DNA of 64,000 nucleotides from Lachnospiraceae bacterium (GCA_016283755.1 JAEENO010000018.1:1-64000); one strand, 5' to 3'. Shown: positions 52,287-62,683, numbered from the stretch's first letter. Notes: generated by a model from the sequence alone, not told the origin. A program made the numbers and translations.

Positions 52287-53134
52287 GTATAATTAAGGCA
52301 CTTAAACTGAAACATGAATATATACACCGCGATGATGAGGGCAATGTCGACAGTATAGAGACTGCGCTCGACGGGGTGGATCTTGATATTGAAGAAGGCG
52401 ATTTTATCGCGATCTTAGGTCATAACGGTTCCGGTAAGTCTACTCTTGCCAAGCATATGAATGTTATTCTTTCGCCATCTGAAGGAACTATGTGGGTCGA
52501 CGGTAAGGATACAAGGGATGAAGAAAAGCTCTGGGAGATTAGACAGACTGCGGGAATGGTGTTCCAGAATCCTGATAACCAGATAATTGCGGGAATCGTT
52601 GAGGAGGATGTCGGATTCGGTCCTGAGAATATCGGTGTTCCTACATCGGAGATATGGACGAGAGTGGATAATGCCTTAGCAGCGGTTCATATGGAGAAAT
52701 ACCGCAATCACTCACCGAATAAGCTATCCGGAGGTCAGAAGCAGAGAGTTGCGATAGCAGGTGTTATCGCAATGAAGCCTAAGTGCATTATCTTGGATGA
52801 GCCTACAGCGATGCTTGATCCTGTAGGCCGCCGTGAAGTTATAGATACGGTTACGGAATTAAATAAAAAAGAAGGCGTAACGATAATCTTAATTACGCAT
52901 TACATGGAAGAAGTAGTTAATGCGGATAAGGTATTCGTAATGGATCACGGCAAGATTGTGATGCAGGGTACACCACGGGAGATTTTCTCCGATATAGATA
53001 CATTAAAGGGATATCACTTGGATGTTCCGCAGATTACATTACTTGCACATGAGCTTAAGGAAGCGGGACTTCCCATACCTGACGGAGTCCTTACGGAAGA
53101 GGAGCTTTTACACATACTATGTCAATTATCGTAA
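52283..53134 (+). CDS. ecfA1: ECF transporter ATPase 1
   Basis: GHNGSGKSTLAKH; LSGGQKQRVAIAG. Confidence 0.94.
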   Translation: MSIIKALKLKHEYIHRDDEGNVDSIETALDGVDLDIEEGDFIAILGHNGSGKSTLAKHMNVILSPSEGTMWVDGKDTRDEEKLWEIRQTAGMVFQNPDNQIIAGIVEEDVGFGPENIGVPTSEIWTRVDNALAAVHMEKYRNHSPNKLSGGQKQRVAIAGVIAMKPKCIILDEPTAMLDPVGRREVIDTVTELNKKEGVTIILITHYMEEVVNADKVFVMDHGKIVMQGTPREIFSDIDTLKGYHLDVPQITLLAHELKEAGLPIPDGVLTEEELLHILCQLS

Positions 53135-53973
53135 ATCACGTCGATTTCGTATACAGCGAAGGTACCAATACTTCGCAGCATGCGTTAAAGGACGTAAACT
53201 TACAAATTAAAGATGGTGAATTCCTTGGAATTATCGGTCATACAGGCTCGGGTAAGTCTACGCTTATACAGCACTTAAACGGGTTACTTAAGCCTGCAAT
53301 GGGTGAGATTTATTATAACGGACGTGACATTAACGATAAGGACTTTTCAAGAAAAGAGCTTCGTTCCAAGGTGGGTCTTGTATTCCAGTATCCTGAATAT
53401 CAGCTTTTTGAGACGACTGTATTTGAGGATGTATGTTTCGGACCGAAGAACCAGGGACTTTCCGTAAAAGATGCGGGGTTACGAGCTTTTGAAGCATTAA
53501 GAAGTGTTAAGCTTCCGAAGGAAGTTTTCTATCAGTCGCCGTTTGAATTGTCAGGCGGACAGAAGCGTCGCGTTGCAATTGCAGGTGTACTTGCAATGAA
53601 GCCTGAAGTACTTATATTGGATGAGCCTACGGCGGGACTCGATCCGCAGGGCCGTGATGAAATCTTAGAAGAACTTGCAAGACTTCACAGAGAACAGAAC
53701 ATGACAATTATTCTTGTATCTCATTCGATGGAGGACGTAGCTAAGTATGTAGATCGTCTTATCGTTATGGATGACGGTCGCGTGGCATATGACGGAACTC
53801 CGAGAGAGGTATTTAAGAATTATATAGAATTGGAAAAAATGGGGCTTTCGGCACCACAGGTTACATTCCTTATGCATGACCTTAAGAAGAAAGCCTTTAA
53901 CGTTGATGAGGATGCGACTACGGTTACGGAAGCAAGAGATACAATACTTAAGTGTATGGGAAAGGCAAGGTAA
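53119..53973 (+). CDS. ecfA2: ECF transporter ATPase 2
   Basis: GHTGSGKSTLIQHLNGL; LSGGQKRRVAIAG. Confidence 0.94.
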   Translation: MSIIVNHVDFVYSEGTNTSQHALKDVNLQIKDGEFLGIIGHTGSGKSTLIQHLNGLLKPAMGEIYYNGRDINDKDFSRKELRSKVGLVFQYPEYQLFETTVFEDVCFGPKNQGLSVKDAGLRAFEALRSVKLPKEVFYQSPFELSGGQKRRVAIAGVLAMKPEVLILDEPTAGLDPQGRDEILEELARLHREQNMTIILVSHSMEDVAKYVDRLIVMDDGRVAYDGTPREVFKNYIELEKMGLSAPQVTFLMHDLKKKAFNVDEDATTVTEARDTILKCMGKAR

Positions 53974-53979
53974 GAGCTT

Positions 53980-54780
53980 TTGTTACGAGATATTACCATA
54001 GGACAGTATTATCAGGCCGATTCGGTAATCCATCGTCTTGACCCCCGCGTCAAGCTGCTTGGGACCTTCGCCTACGTAATATCAGTCTTTATATTCAGGA
54101 ATATACCCGGCTTTTTGCTTATGACTGCTTTTATATGGCTATGCATAGGCCTGTCAAAAGTGCCTTTTAAATTTATGGTCAAGGGCCTTAAAGCTATAGC
54201 TTTTATCCTTGTACTTACAGGCTTTGTTAATTTGTTTTTGACCCCGGGTGCGCCGGTATTTGAGTGGAAATTCATCGCGATTTCCAAGCAGGGTATATAC
54301 AATACGATTTATATGATAACGAGACTTACCTACCTTGTTGTGGGAACAAGTCTTATGACACTTACGACGACACCGACGAGACTTACGGACGGTATGGAGA
54401 CCGGCCTTAACTTTCTTAATAAGATTAAGGTGCCGGTTCATGAAATCGCAATGATGATGTCTATCGCACTTCGCTTTATTCCGATTCTTATTGAAGAGAC
54501 GGATAAGATTATGAAGGCACAGATGGCTCGTGGAGCTGACTTTGAGAGCGGCAACATTATTAAGAAGGCAAAGAGCATGGTTCCGCTTTTGGTTCCGCTT
54601 TTCGTATCCGCATGGCGTCGTGCGGGAGACCTTGCCATGGCTATGGAAGCAAGATGTTATAACGGCGGTGAAGGAAGAACCAGAATGAAGCCGCTTAGAT
54701 ATTGTAAGACAGACTGGATTGCATATCTTGTTTTATTAATATATATGGCGTTGATGGTAGTTTTAAGAGTATTGTTTTAG
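53980..54780 (+). CDS. ecfT: ECF transporter transmembrane T component
   Basis: QYYQADSVIHRLDPRVKLLGT; ARG motifs AQMARGAD, MEARCYNGG. Confidence 0.93.
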   Translation: MLRDITIGQYYQADSVIHRLDPRVKLLGTFAYVISVFIFRNIPGFLLMTAFIWLCIGLSKVPFKFMVKGLKAIAFILVLTGFVNLFLTPGAPVFEWKFIAISKQGIYNTIYMITRLTYLVVGTSLMTLTTTPTRLTDGMETGLNFLNKIKVPVHEIAMMMSIALRFIPILIEETDKIMKAQMARGADFESGNIIKKAKSMVPLLVPLFVSAWRRAGDLAMAMEARCYNGGEGRTRMKPLRYCKTDWIAYLVLLIYMALMVVLRVLF

Positions 54781-54790
54781 GTGACTTATA

Positions 54791-55546
54791 TTGAGAAGGA
54801 TTAAACTTGTCGTTTCTTATGACGGTACAAATTACTCGGGTTTTCAGATTCAGCCTAATGCCGTCACTATAGAAGAGGAGCTTAATAAGGCATTATCTGA
54901 CCTTTGCGGTGAAGATGTTAAGGTAATCGGTGCAAGCAGAACGGATGCGGGCGTGCATGCGCTCATGAATGTTGCGGTTTTTGATACAAAGATGCGTATG
55001 GCTGCCGATAAGTTTGCTTATGCTCTCAATCAGAGGCTTCCTTCCGATATAATAATTCAGGATTCGTGTGAAGTTCCGGAAGACTTTCATCCAAGATACG
55101 CATCGTCAATTAAGACATATGAGTATAGGATTCTTAATCGTAAGTTTCCGGACCCTTTATTAAAGAATTTTACTTATCCGTATTATTATGAACTTGATGT
55201 TCCTGCGATGAATGAGGCTGCAGGATATTTTATCGGCGAACATGACTTTACGAGCTTTTCAGCGGTTAAGGCGCAGGTTAATACGAGAGTCAGGACCATA
55301 TATGAGTGCTCTGTAACACGTGACGGTGATCTAATTACCTTACGAATTAAGGGTAACGGATTTTTATATAATATGGTGCGTATCATTGCAGGCACGCTTC
55401 TGAAGGTTGGTTCACACGATCTTATGCCTTCGGATATCCCTGCGATTCTTGAAGCCAAGGATAGAGAGGCGGCAGGTCCTACTGCTCCGCCTCAGGGACT
55501 TGTACTCATTTCAATTGAGTACACAGGTGAAGAAAATCGTAAATAA
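54791..55546 (+). CDS. truA: tRNA pseudouridine(38-40) synthase
   Basis: YDGTNYSGFQIQPNAVTIEEEL; GASRTDAGVHAL; FLYNMVRIIAGTLL. Confidence 0.96.
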   Translation: MRRIKLVVSYDGTNYSGFQIQPNAVTIEEELNKALSDLCGEDVKVIGASRTDAGVHALMNVAVFDTKMRMAADKFAYALNQRLPSDIIIQDSCEVPEDFHPRYASSIKTYEYRILNRKFPDPLLKNFTYPYYYELDVPAMNEAAGYFIGEHDFTSFSAVKAQVNTRVRTIYECSVTRDGDLITLRIKGNGFLYNMVRIIAGTLLKVGSHDLMPSDIPAILEAKDREAAGPTAPPQGLVLISIEYTGEENRK

Positions 55547-55549
55547 TTA

Positions 55550-55578
55550 TTGACACACTAGGATTCGTGTACTATAAT
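55550..55578 (+). promoter_or_regulatory. Promoter of rplM-rpsI
   Basis: TTGACA - 17 nt - TATAAT. Confidence 0.8.
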
Positions 55579-55584
55579 GTATTA

Positions 55585-55735
55585 GTCTGACGTGAAGTAG
55601 ACGTATGCTTGATTAGCCCCGAGCATGCGCTTATTATAGATAGACAGTTGTTCGGTTAATAATCGGGTGGTTTCGGACATTTCCATTTGATTTACATTCG
55701 AACGAGAAGTTAATTTATGTAAATTTAAAATAGGA
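55585..55735 (+). ncRNA. Candidate L13 leader (r-protein autoregulatory RNA)
   Basis: About 150-nt untranslated leader between promoter and rplM containing ATGCT/AGCAT hairpin; position matches known L13 leaders in Firmicutes. Confidence 0.5.
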
Positions 55736-55746
55736 GGGTAACTTTC

Positions 55747-56175
55747 ATGAGAACTTATGTTGCAAAGCCGGCAGAGATTGAAAGAAAGTGGTATGTAGTT
55801 GACGCTACAGGATATACATTAGGACGCTTAGCTTCCGAAGTAGCAAAGGTATTAAGAGGTAAGAACAAGCCAATCTTCACACCTAACGTTGATACAGGTG
55901 ATTATGTAATCATCGTTAACGCTGAGAAGATTAAGGTTACAGGTAAGAAGATGAACCAGAAGGTATACTTCCAGCATTCAGATTATGTTGGTGGTGTAAG
56001 AGAGACTTCTTTAAAGGAAATGTTAGATAAGCATCCGGAAAGAGTACTTGAGTTCGCAGTTAAGGGAATGCTTCCAAAGGGACCTCTCGGAAGAGATATG
56101 TACAAGAAGTTATTCGTTTATGCAGGACCGGATCACAAGCATCAGGCTCAGAAGCCGGAAGCTTTAACATTCTAA
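55747..56175 (+). CDS. rplM: 50S ribosomal protein L13
   Basis: [26 protein letters not shown]. Confidence 0.98.
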   Translation: MRTYVAKPAEIERKWYVVDATGYTLGRLASEVAKVLRGKNKPIFTPNVDTGDYVIIVNAEKIKVTGKKMNQKVYFQHSDYVGGVRETSLKEMLDKHPERVLEFAVKGMLPKGPLGRDMYKKLFVYAGPDHKHQAQKPEALTF

Positions 56176-56192
56176 TTAGGAGGTAAGGTAAA

Positions 56193-56603
56193 GTGGCAAA
56201 GGCAGCTAAATCAGCAACAAAGTATTATGGAACAGGAAGAAGAAAAAGTTCCGTTGCAAGAGTTAACTTAGTACCTGGTAAGGGTAAGATTACAATTAAT
56301 AAAAGAGATATCGACGAGTATTTCGGACTTGAGACCTTAAAGGTTATCGTTCGTCAGCCACTCGTTGCAACAGATACACTTGACAAGTATGACGTTATCG
56401 TTAACGTTCGCGGCGGCGGTACAACAGGTCAGGCCGGTGCAGTTCGTCACGGTATCGCAAGAGCATTACTTAAGGTTGATTCTGATGAGTTCAGACCAAC
56501 ATTAAAGAAGGCAGGTTTCTTAACAAGAGACCCAAGAATGAAAGAGAGAAAGAAGTACGGCTTAAAGGCCGCTCGTCGTGCTCCTCAGTTCAGCAAGAGA
56601 TAA
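56193..56603 (+). CDS. rpsI: 30S ribosomal protein S9
   Basis: [17 protein letters not shown] start. Confidence 0.98.
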   Translation: MAKAAKSATKYYGTGRRKSSVARVNLVPGKGKITINKRDIDEYFGLETLKVIVRQPLVATDTLDKYDVIVNVRGGGTTGQAGAVRHGIARALLKVDSDEFRPTLKKAGFLTRDPRMKERKKYGLKAARRAPQFSKR

Positions 56604-56640
56604 TCAGAGAGCCGACAAAGCCCGAAAATATCGTATTTTC

Positions 56641-56676
56641 ACCCCGGAAGGACATCCCTTTCGGGGTATTTTTTTT
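56641..56676 (+). terminator. Rho-independent terminator after rpsI
   Basis: ACCCCGgAAGG-acat-CCcTTtCGGGGT + ATTTTTTTT. Confidence 0.88.
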
Positions 56677-56746
56677 CTGACGTCAATTCAGCCGTAAAAA
56701 TCCATGGAGGCATTTAGCGGCAAAATGAGGTTCCATAAATAAGAGG

Positions 56747-56775
56747 TTGATTTCCGGTTGCAAAAACACTATAAT
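56747..56775 (+). promoter_or_regulatory. Promoter of the AAA ATPase gene
   Basis: TTGATT - 17 nt - TATAAT. Confidence 0.6.
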
Positions 56776-56824
56776 GATTAGAGAAAAATGCGTATGCACG
56801 CAATAATATCTGCCGAGGTGTATT

Positions 56825-58120
56825 ATGATAGAAAGAAAAAAATACCTTGATATGCTTATCCGCAAAAAGGAAAACGGTATGGTCAAGGTAATAACCGGTA
56901 TCCGACGATGCGGCAAGTCTTATCTTCTTTTTGATATTTACCATAAATATCTTAATTCTGTAGGAGTCGATGATTCGCATATTATCGAGCTGGCTCTTGA
57001 TGACGACGAGAATATCCGTTGGCGTAACCCTATAGAACTCGGAAAGCATATCCGTGAGCTCATGACAGATAAGGAAAGAATGTACTATATCATCCTTGAC
57101 GAGATACAGAAGGTCGCCGAGATACCGAATCCGTATCTTCCGGGAACTGATGAAACGGTCGGCTTCGTTGATGTTGTGCTGGGTTTGATGAAAATAAAGA
57201 ATGCCGATGTTTATGTGACCGGAAGCAATTCAAAGATGCTGTCCTCCGATATTCTGACCGAATTCCGCGGCAGAGGTGACGAGATACGGGTAAACCCGCT
57301 TTCATTCTCCGAGTTTTACAACGCATATACCGGCGATAAGCACGACGCTTGGCAGGAATACTTTACATACGGCGGTATGCCTCTTGTGATGCTGCAAAAG
57401 ACACATGAAGACAAGGCTGCGTATCTCCGCGATCTTTTCGATAAGATATACCTTGATGACATCATCACGAGAAACAGTATAGGTCATGCCAAAAACGTTC
57501 TCGAAGACCTTTTGGATGTGATCTCATCGTCTGTCGGTTCTCTTACCAACCCATTAAAGTTGTCAAACACCTTTGCGAGCGTCAAAAAAATGAGTATCAC
57601 CGATGATACCATTGCAAAATATCTCGATTACTTCATAGATGCTTTTCTACTATACAAGGCACAGAGGTTTGATGTAAAGGGCAGAAAGTATATCGGCTCA
57701 CCGCTCAAATACTACTTCTCCGACATCGGACTGCGCAATGCAAGGCTCAACTTTCGACAGCAGGAAGAAAACCACATAATGGAGAATATTATTTACAACG
57801 AGCTTCGTTATCGTGATTATAGTGTAGACGTCGGCATTGTTGAGTATAATTACAAGAATGCGGAACGAAAAAGCGTCCGTTCGCAGCTCGAAATAGATTT
57901 TGTTGCCGGCAACGGAAGTGATAAGCTTTATATTCAGTCGGCACTCAGTGTATCGGACGAAGAAAAACGTATGCAGGAAGTCAATTCCCTGAAGCGTGTC
58001 AATGACTCCTTCCGCAAGATAGTTGTCATTAAGGATAATATCATACCATGGTATGATAATGATGGGATATACTATATCGGCATTGAAAAGTTTCTGCTTG
58101 GAGAAGGAACAGATGTATGA
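56825..58120 (+). CDS. AAA ATPase with DUF4143-type C-terminus
   Basis: VITGIRRCGKSYLLFDIY Walker A; ILDEIQKV; VTGSNSKML; GRGDEIRVNPLSFSEF. Confidence 0.85.
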   Translation: MIERKKYLDMLIRKKENGMVKVITGIRRCGKSYLLFDIYHKYLNSVGVDDSHIIELALDDDENIRWRNPIELGKHIRELMTDKERMYYIILDEIQKVAEIPNPYLPGTDETVGFVDVVLGLMKIKNADVYVTGSNSKMLSSDILTEFRGRGDEIRVNPLSFSEFYNAYTGDKHDAWQEYFTYGGMPLVMLQKTHEDKAAYLRDLFDKIYLDDIITRNSIGHAKNVLEDLLDVISSSVGSLTNPLKLSNTFASVKKMSITDDTIAKYLDYFIDAFLLYKAQRFDVKGRKYIGSPLKYYFSDIGLRNARLNFRQQEENHIMENIIYNELRYRDYSVDVGIVEYNYKNAERKSVRSQLEIDFVAGNGSDKLYIQSALSVSDEEKRMQEVNSLKRVNDSFRKIVVIKDNIIPWYDNDGIYYIGIEKFLLGEGTDV

Positions 58121-58185
58121 CATTTACGGAGTCAGCATGTATTAAGGGATAGCAATTTTCGTATAAGAGCATAAGGAGAAACGTA

Positions 58186-59001
58186 ATGAGCGCTGAATTA
58201 AACGAGCAGGAGAAGAAAGTAATAGAACAATATAAAGGGTTTCCTGAGTGGAATAGGCTGACTTATACTAAGGCACATGAAACCGAATATATAATAACAA
58301 TGCATTACTTGCATAAGTTCCTGGCTTCAAAAGGAAAGATAGCTGATGTTGGCGCCGGAGGAGGGATATATACGAAGGCCCTGGCAGATGAAGGGTATAA
58401 TGTTGATGCTGTAGAGCTTACCCCTGAATATGTGAATCATATGAAGGAAGAGTTTGCCAATAATGAGCATATCAGAGTTTTCGAGGGGAATGCAAAAGAT
58501 TTGCACTTCTTGAATGACAATGAATATGATCTTGTATTGATGATGGGTCCAATCTATAGTATAAAAGATTTTGATGACCGAAAAAAGGCATGTAAAGAGG
58601 CATTAAGAATTGCAAAGCCCGGAGCACCTGTATTTATTGCCTTTTGCCTGCAGGATGCACCGTTAATCCACGAGATTTTCATGTCGGAAGATCCTGCAAG
58701 TGAAATAACCGAAATAGGCTATGATAGAGAAACTGCTTTGGTAACTGATAATACAGGATCGTCCAGGCTTCTTGATACAATTAGTGAAGTGGATAAAATA
58801 ATCGATGTGGTATGTAAAGAAAATAATGCTCAGAAAGTATGCAGGTTTGCGCAGGACGGACTGTCGCAGATACTTAGTAAGCAAGTGAATTCCATGTCTG
58901 AGAAATCATATTCCGAGTGGATTCAATATCTTATTGCGACTGCAGAGCGAGCAGACCTTATGGGATACTCGGATCATATCGTACAGGTGCTTAAGAAATA
59001 A
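58186..59001 (+). CDS. Class I SAM-dependent methyltransferase
   Basis: IADVGAGGGIYTKALADEGYNVDAVELTPEY; LVLMMGPIYS. Confidence 0.85.
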   Translation: MSAELNEQEKKVIEQYKGFPEWNRLTYTKAHETEYIITMHYLHKFLASKGKIADVGAGGGIYTKALADEGYNVDAVELTPEYVNHMKEEFANNEHIRVFEGNAKDLHFLNDNEYDLVLMMGPIYSIKDFDDRKKACKEALRIAKPGAPVFIAFCLQDAPLIHEIFMSEDPASEITEIGYDRETALVTDNTGSSRLLDTISEVDKIIDVVCKENNAQKVCRFAQDGLSQILSKQVNSMSEKSYSEWIQYLIATAERADLMGYSDHIVQVLKK

Positions 59002-59049
59002 TCCACAGAGTGGTTAGAAGATTATTGATATTTTTTGAGGTAAAAGCGC

Positions 59050-59703
59050 ATGGATGGAATTACAATTAGACTTGAAAATGAAAATGACTACCGAGCAGTA
59101 GAGGAACTTACGCGTAATGCATTTTGGAATGTATATAAACCGGGTGCGGATGAGCATTATTTCGTGCATATGATGAGAAATCATCCTGATTTCATACCGG
59201 AGCTCGCGTTTGTGCTTGAAAAAGACGGCGAGATTGTAGGTAATATTATGTATACGAAGGCATGGCTTGAAGATGAGAGCAGCAATAGAAAAGAAATAGT
59301 TTCGTTTGGCCCTTTATGCGTAGCTCCGAAATATCAAAGACAAAGGCTTGGTAAGATTTTAATAGAGCATTCTTTTGAAGTTGCTCGAAAAATGGGATAT
59401 GATGTGAATATCAACTTTGGAAATCCGGGTAATTATGTAAGCCGCGGTTTCGTTAGCTGTAAAAAGAAAAATGTCAGTTGCTTTAAAAAAGGGAACTTCC
59501 CTACAGCGCTTCTTGTATGCGAGCTTATTCCCGGTGCATTGGACGGTCATGAATGGATGTTTATTCCAAGCACAGCAGCAGATTGCTGTGACGATATAGA
59601 GGCTGTAGAAGAATTTGATAAGCAGTTCGCACCAAAAGAAAAGAAATGGATGCCAAGCCAGGAAGAGTTTTATATCTATAGGCATTCTTCGGTAGTAAGG
59701 TAG
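59050..59703 (+). CDS. GNAT family N-acetyltransferase
   Basis: FGPLCVAPKYQRQRLGKILIEHSFEVA. Confidence 0.9.
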   Translation: MDGITIRLENENDYRAVEELTRNAFWNVYKPGADEHYFVHMMRNHPDFIPELAFVLEKDGEIVGNIMYTKAWLEDESSNRKEIVSFGPLCVAPKYQRQRLGKILIEHSFEVARKMGYDVNINFGNPGNYVSRGFVSCKKKNVSCFKKGNFPTALLVCELIPGALDGHEWMFIPSTAADCCDDIEAVEEFDKQFAPKEKKWMPSQEEFYIYRHSSVVR

Positions 59704-59775
59704 ATAACTGCACCGCTCAAATCTTTTTATACTCATTTTTCTTTTATGTATAAGCTGTAGACTGTACCGGTTTTA

Positions 59776-59804
59776 TTGCAATTCATTAATCCGTTAAGTA
59801 TAAT
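59776..59804 (+). promoter_or_regulatory. Promoter overlapping a terminator hairpin
   Basis: TTGCAA - 17 nt - TATAAT; -10 spans left arm and loop of hairpin. Confidence 0.6.
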
Positions 59805-59826
59805 CATACTTAACGGTATTTTTTAC
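59791..59826 (+). terminator. Rho-independent terminator after GNAT gene
   Basis: CCGTTAAGTAT-aatc-ATACTTAACGG + TATTTTTT. Confidence 0.88.
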
Positions 59827-59846
59827 GAGAAAGGAAGGTATTTTTA

Positions 59847-61754
59847 ATGACCGAGAAAAAGGTTAGAATTCAGGACGACCTCTATGAGGTAGTAAATGGG
59901 GAATGGCTTAAGACAGCAGTAATCCCGGATGACAGACCTACAACGGGCGGTTTTGCAACCTTGGTAGAGAATGTTGAGAAGATTATGATGGGGGACTTCA
60001 AAGATTTTGCCGAAGGCAAGAAGACTTCTGATATCCCTGAGATGCGTTATGCAATCTCACTTTACAAGAAGATTATGGATGAAAAGAGAAGAAATGAGGA
60101 AGGTATTAAGCCTGTGCTTCCGCTTCTTGAAAAGATCAACTCTTTAAAAAGTGTTGATGATTTAAATAATGTGGCAGCAGAGTTTATGATAGAGGGTGTT
60201 GCACTTCCTGCTGAGATGGATGTTACAAGTGATATGGAAGATGCAACAAAGCATTCCTTTATAATCCTCGGACCATCGATCATTTTACCTGATACAACTT
60301 ATTATGCGGACGATAACGAGGCAGGTAAGAAGCTTCTTGGAGTCTATAAGGATATGGCGGAGAAGATTATGAAGTTTTCACCGTTATCCGATGAAGAGCA
60401 GAAGTTATACATCGAAGATACACTTAAATTCGATGCTTTAATCGCGAAGAAGGTCAAGAGTCAGCTCGAGTGGTCTGAGTATTATAAGAACAACAACCCT
60501 ATGAGCGTAGATGAGGTTGCCAAATACGTTGCTCCGTTTGATTTAAAGAAGCTTCTTAATGACTTATATGGTGACAAGGCTCCTACAATAATCGTAGTTT
60601 ACGATCCTAAGGCTATAAAAGAGATGAACGGTTACTTTAACGCAGAGAACTTCAATCTCTATAAGCATTGGTTATATGTTAAGACACTTATTAAGTCAAC
60701 AGCTTGTCTTTCTATGGAACTTAAGACTTTAGGTACGACATATAGACGTGCGCTTACAGGTGTCGTAGCCGATCCTGTACTTGAAAAGGAAGCATATCAG
60801 ATTGCTTCTATGATGTATTCAGAGCCTGTAGGTGTATATTACGGAAGAACTTACTTCGGCGAAGAAGCGAAAAAGGACATTGTAAGCCTTGTTGAGAAGA
60901 TTATCGAGACGTATAAGCTTAGAATGAAGAAGAACACATTCCTTGCAGAACAGACGAAGGAAAAAGCAATAAAGAAGCTTTCAACGATCGTTATTAAAAT
61001 GGGCTATCCGGATGAAATCAGAGAAATCTGGTCAAAGCTTGTATTTGATGAGAATGATTCATTCTTCGAGGCAATGAGAAAAATCGGTGCGGTACGTACA
61101 AAAGATGAGCTTGATAAGCTTCATAAGCCTGTAGACAGAACCGAGTGGGTGATGCCGGGACATATGGTAAATGCTTGCTACAATCCATCAAGCAATGATA
61201 TTACCTTCCCTGCAGCAATTTTACAGAAGCCGTTCTACGCGCTTTCACAGTCTGTAAGTGAGAACTTGGGCGGAATTGGTGCGGTTATCGGCCATGAGAT
61301 TTCACATGCATTTGATAATAACGGCGCTAACTTCGATGAGAACGGTAACTTAAAGAACTGGTGGCTTGAAGAGGACTTTAAGGCATTTAAGGAGCTTACC
61401 AAAGGCATGATCGAGCAGTTCGACGGCATCGAATTCCACGGCGGCAAGGTTAGCGGCGAGCTTACGGTAAGTGAGAATATCGCTGATAACGGTGGTATGG
61501 GTGTAACACTTGAAATTATGCATACACTCGATAATGCAGACTTCAAGGAATACTTTATGAACTGGGCAAGAGTATGGTGCCAGAAGGCAAAAGAAGAGTA
61601 CATTCAGCTTCTTCTTGCAAGTGACGTTCATTCTCCTGCAGTTATACGTGCGAACATGGCTCCGCGTAACTTTAATGAGTGGTATGAGGCATTTGATGTT
61701 ACAGAGAAAGATCAGATGTACGTAGCACCTGATAAGCGTATCAGTATCTGGTAA
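59847..61754 (+). CDS. M13 family metallopeptidase (PepO/neprilysin-like)
   Basis: IGHEISHAFDNNGANFDENG zinc motif; VSENIADNGG. Confidence 0.94.
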   Translation: MTEKKVRIQDDLYEVVNGEWLKTAVIPDDRPTTGGFATLVENVEKIMMGDFKDFAEGKKTSDIPEMRYAISLYKKIMDEKRRNEEGIKPVLPLLEKINSLKSVDDLNNVAAEFMIEGVALPAEMDVTSDMEDATKHSFIILGPSIILPDTTYYADDNEAGKKLLGVYKDMAEKIMKFSPLSDEEQKLYIEDTLKFDALIAKKVKSQLEWSEYYKNNNPMSVDEVAKYVAPFDLKKLLNDLYGDKAPTIIVVYDPKAIKEMNGYFNAENFNLYKHWLYVKTLIKSTACLSMELKTLGTTYRRALTGVVADPVLEKEAYQIASMMYSEPVGVYYGRTYFGEEAKKDIVSLVEKIIETYKLRMKKNTFLAEQTKEKAIKKLSTIVIKMGYPDEIREIWSKLVFDENDSFFEAMRKIGAVRTKDELDKLHKPVDRTEWVMPGHMVNACYNPSSNDITFPAAILQKPFYALSQSVSENLGGIGAVIGHEISHAFDNNGANFDENGNLKNWWLEEDFKAFKELTKGMIEQFDGIEFHGGKVSGELTVSENIADNGGMGVTLEIMHTLDNADFKEYFMNWARVWCQKAKEEYIQLLLASDVHSPAVIRANMAPRNFNEWYEAFDVTEKDQMYVAPDKRISIW

Positions 61755-61758
61755 ATAT

Positions 61759-62661
61759 ATGAAAGCACATTTTCACCTTCCTGGGTTGTTTGAATTTTAC
61801 GAATTATATAAAAAGTTCCTGCAATTATTCTATGAGCACCGTGAGTACTTTTATGATAATTGCGATATAGGTTCGATATACGGCGCGCCTGCAGATTGCC
61901 TCTGGGGAGGCGGCAGGGTTGGATTTGGAGATGCTGATATTAATGATGTATTGAATCTTATAAAAGAGTACGGGATTTCTGCGAGACTTACTTTCAGTAA
62001 TTCTTTAATAACAGAAAAGCACTTGGCCGACAAAAAGTGTAACATGTTATGTGAAGCCTTTGAAAAAGTGGCTTCCAATACTAATGTTTTAAACGGAGTA
62101 ATAGTACATTCCGATTTATTGTTGGATTATCTTAAAAAGCGCTATCCGTATATGTATTTCGTATCTTCAACTACCAAGGTTCTGACTGATTTTAATGATT
62201 TGAAAAAAGAATTGGAACGGGAAGAATATAGATACGTTGTGCCGGACTTCAGACTTAATAAGGAATTCAATAAGCTCGAAAGCTTATCGCAGGAACTAAA
62301 AGATAAAGTAGAGTTTCTATGTAACGAGTGTTGTTCTTTTAATTGCAATGAAAGAAAAAAGTGTTACGAGAATGTAAGTCGTAAGAGTCTTGGCGAAGAA
62401 GCGGAAGATCATATCTGCCATTCTACGGATGCTAAAACCGGTTATCGCTTTTCAAAAGCGATGAAGAACCCGGCCTTTATAGGAACTGACCTTATTTACA
62501 GAGGCTATCTGCCAAACGGCTTTTCTAACTTTAAAATAGAGGGCCGTTCCCTTGGCAGTGCGATTGTATTGGAGTTTTTGCTCTATTACATGACAAAACC
62601 GGAATATCAGTTAAATGTGCGTGAAGAAATATACTTAGACAGTACGTTGGATTTGTTTTAA
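61759..62661 (+). CDS. Hypothetical Cys-rich protein (possible TIM-barrel/U32-like)
   Basis: Cys cluster CNECCSFNCNERKKC; GYLPNGFSNFKIEGRSLGSAIVLEFLLYYM. Confidence 0.55.
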   Translation: MKAHFHLPGLFEFYELYKKFLQLFYEHREYFYDNCDIGSIYGAPADCLWGGGRVGFGDADINDVLNLIKEYGISARLTFSNSLITEKHLADKKCNMLCEAFEKVASNTNVLNGVIVHSDLLLDYLKKRYPYMYFVSSTTKVLTDFNDLKKELEREEYRYVVPDFRLNKEFNKLESLSQELKDKVEFLCNECCSFNCNERKKCYENVSRKSLGEEAEDHICHSTDAKTGYRFSKAMKNPAFIGTDLIYRGYLPNGFSNFKIEGRSLGSAIVLEFLLYYMTKPEYQLNVREEIYLDSTLDLF

Positions 62662-62683
62662 TGATTATAATGAGGGATTAAAT

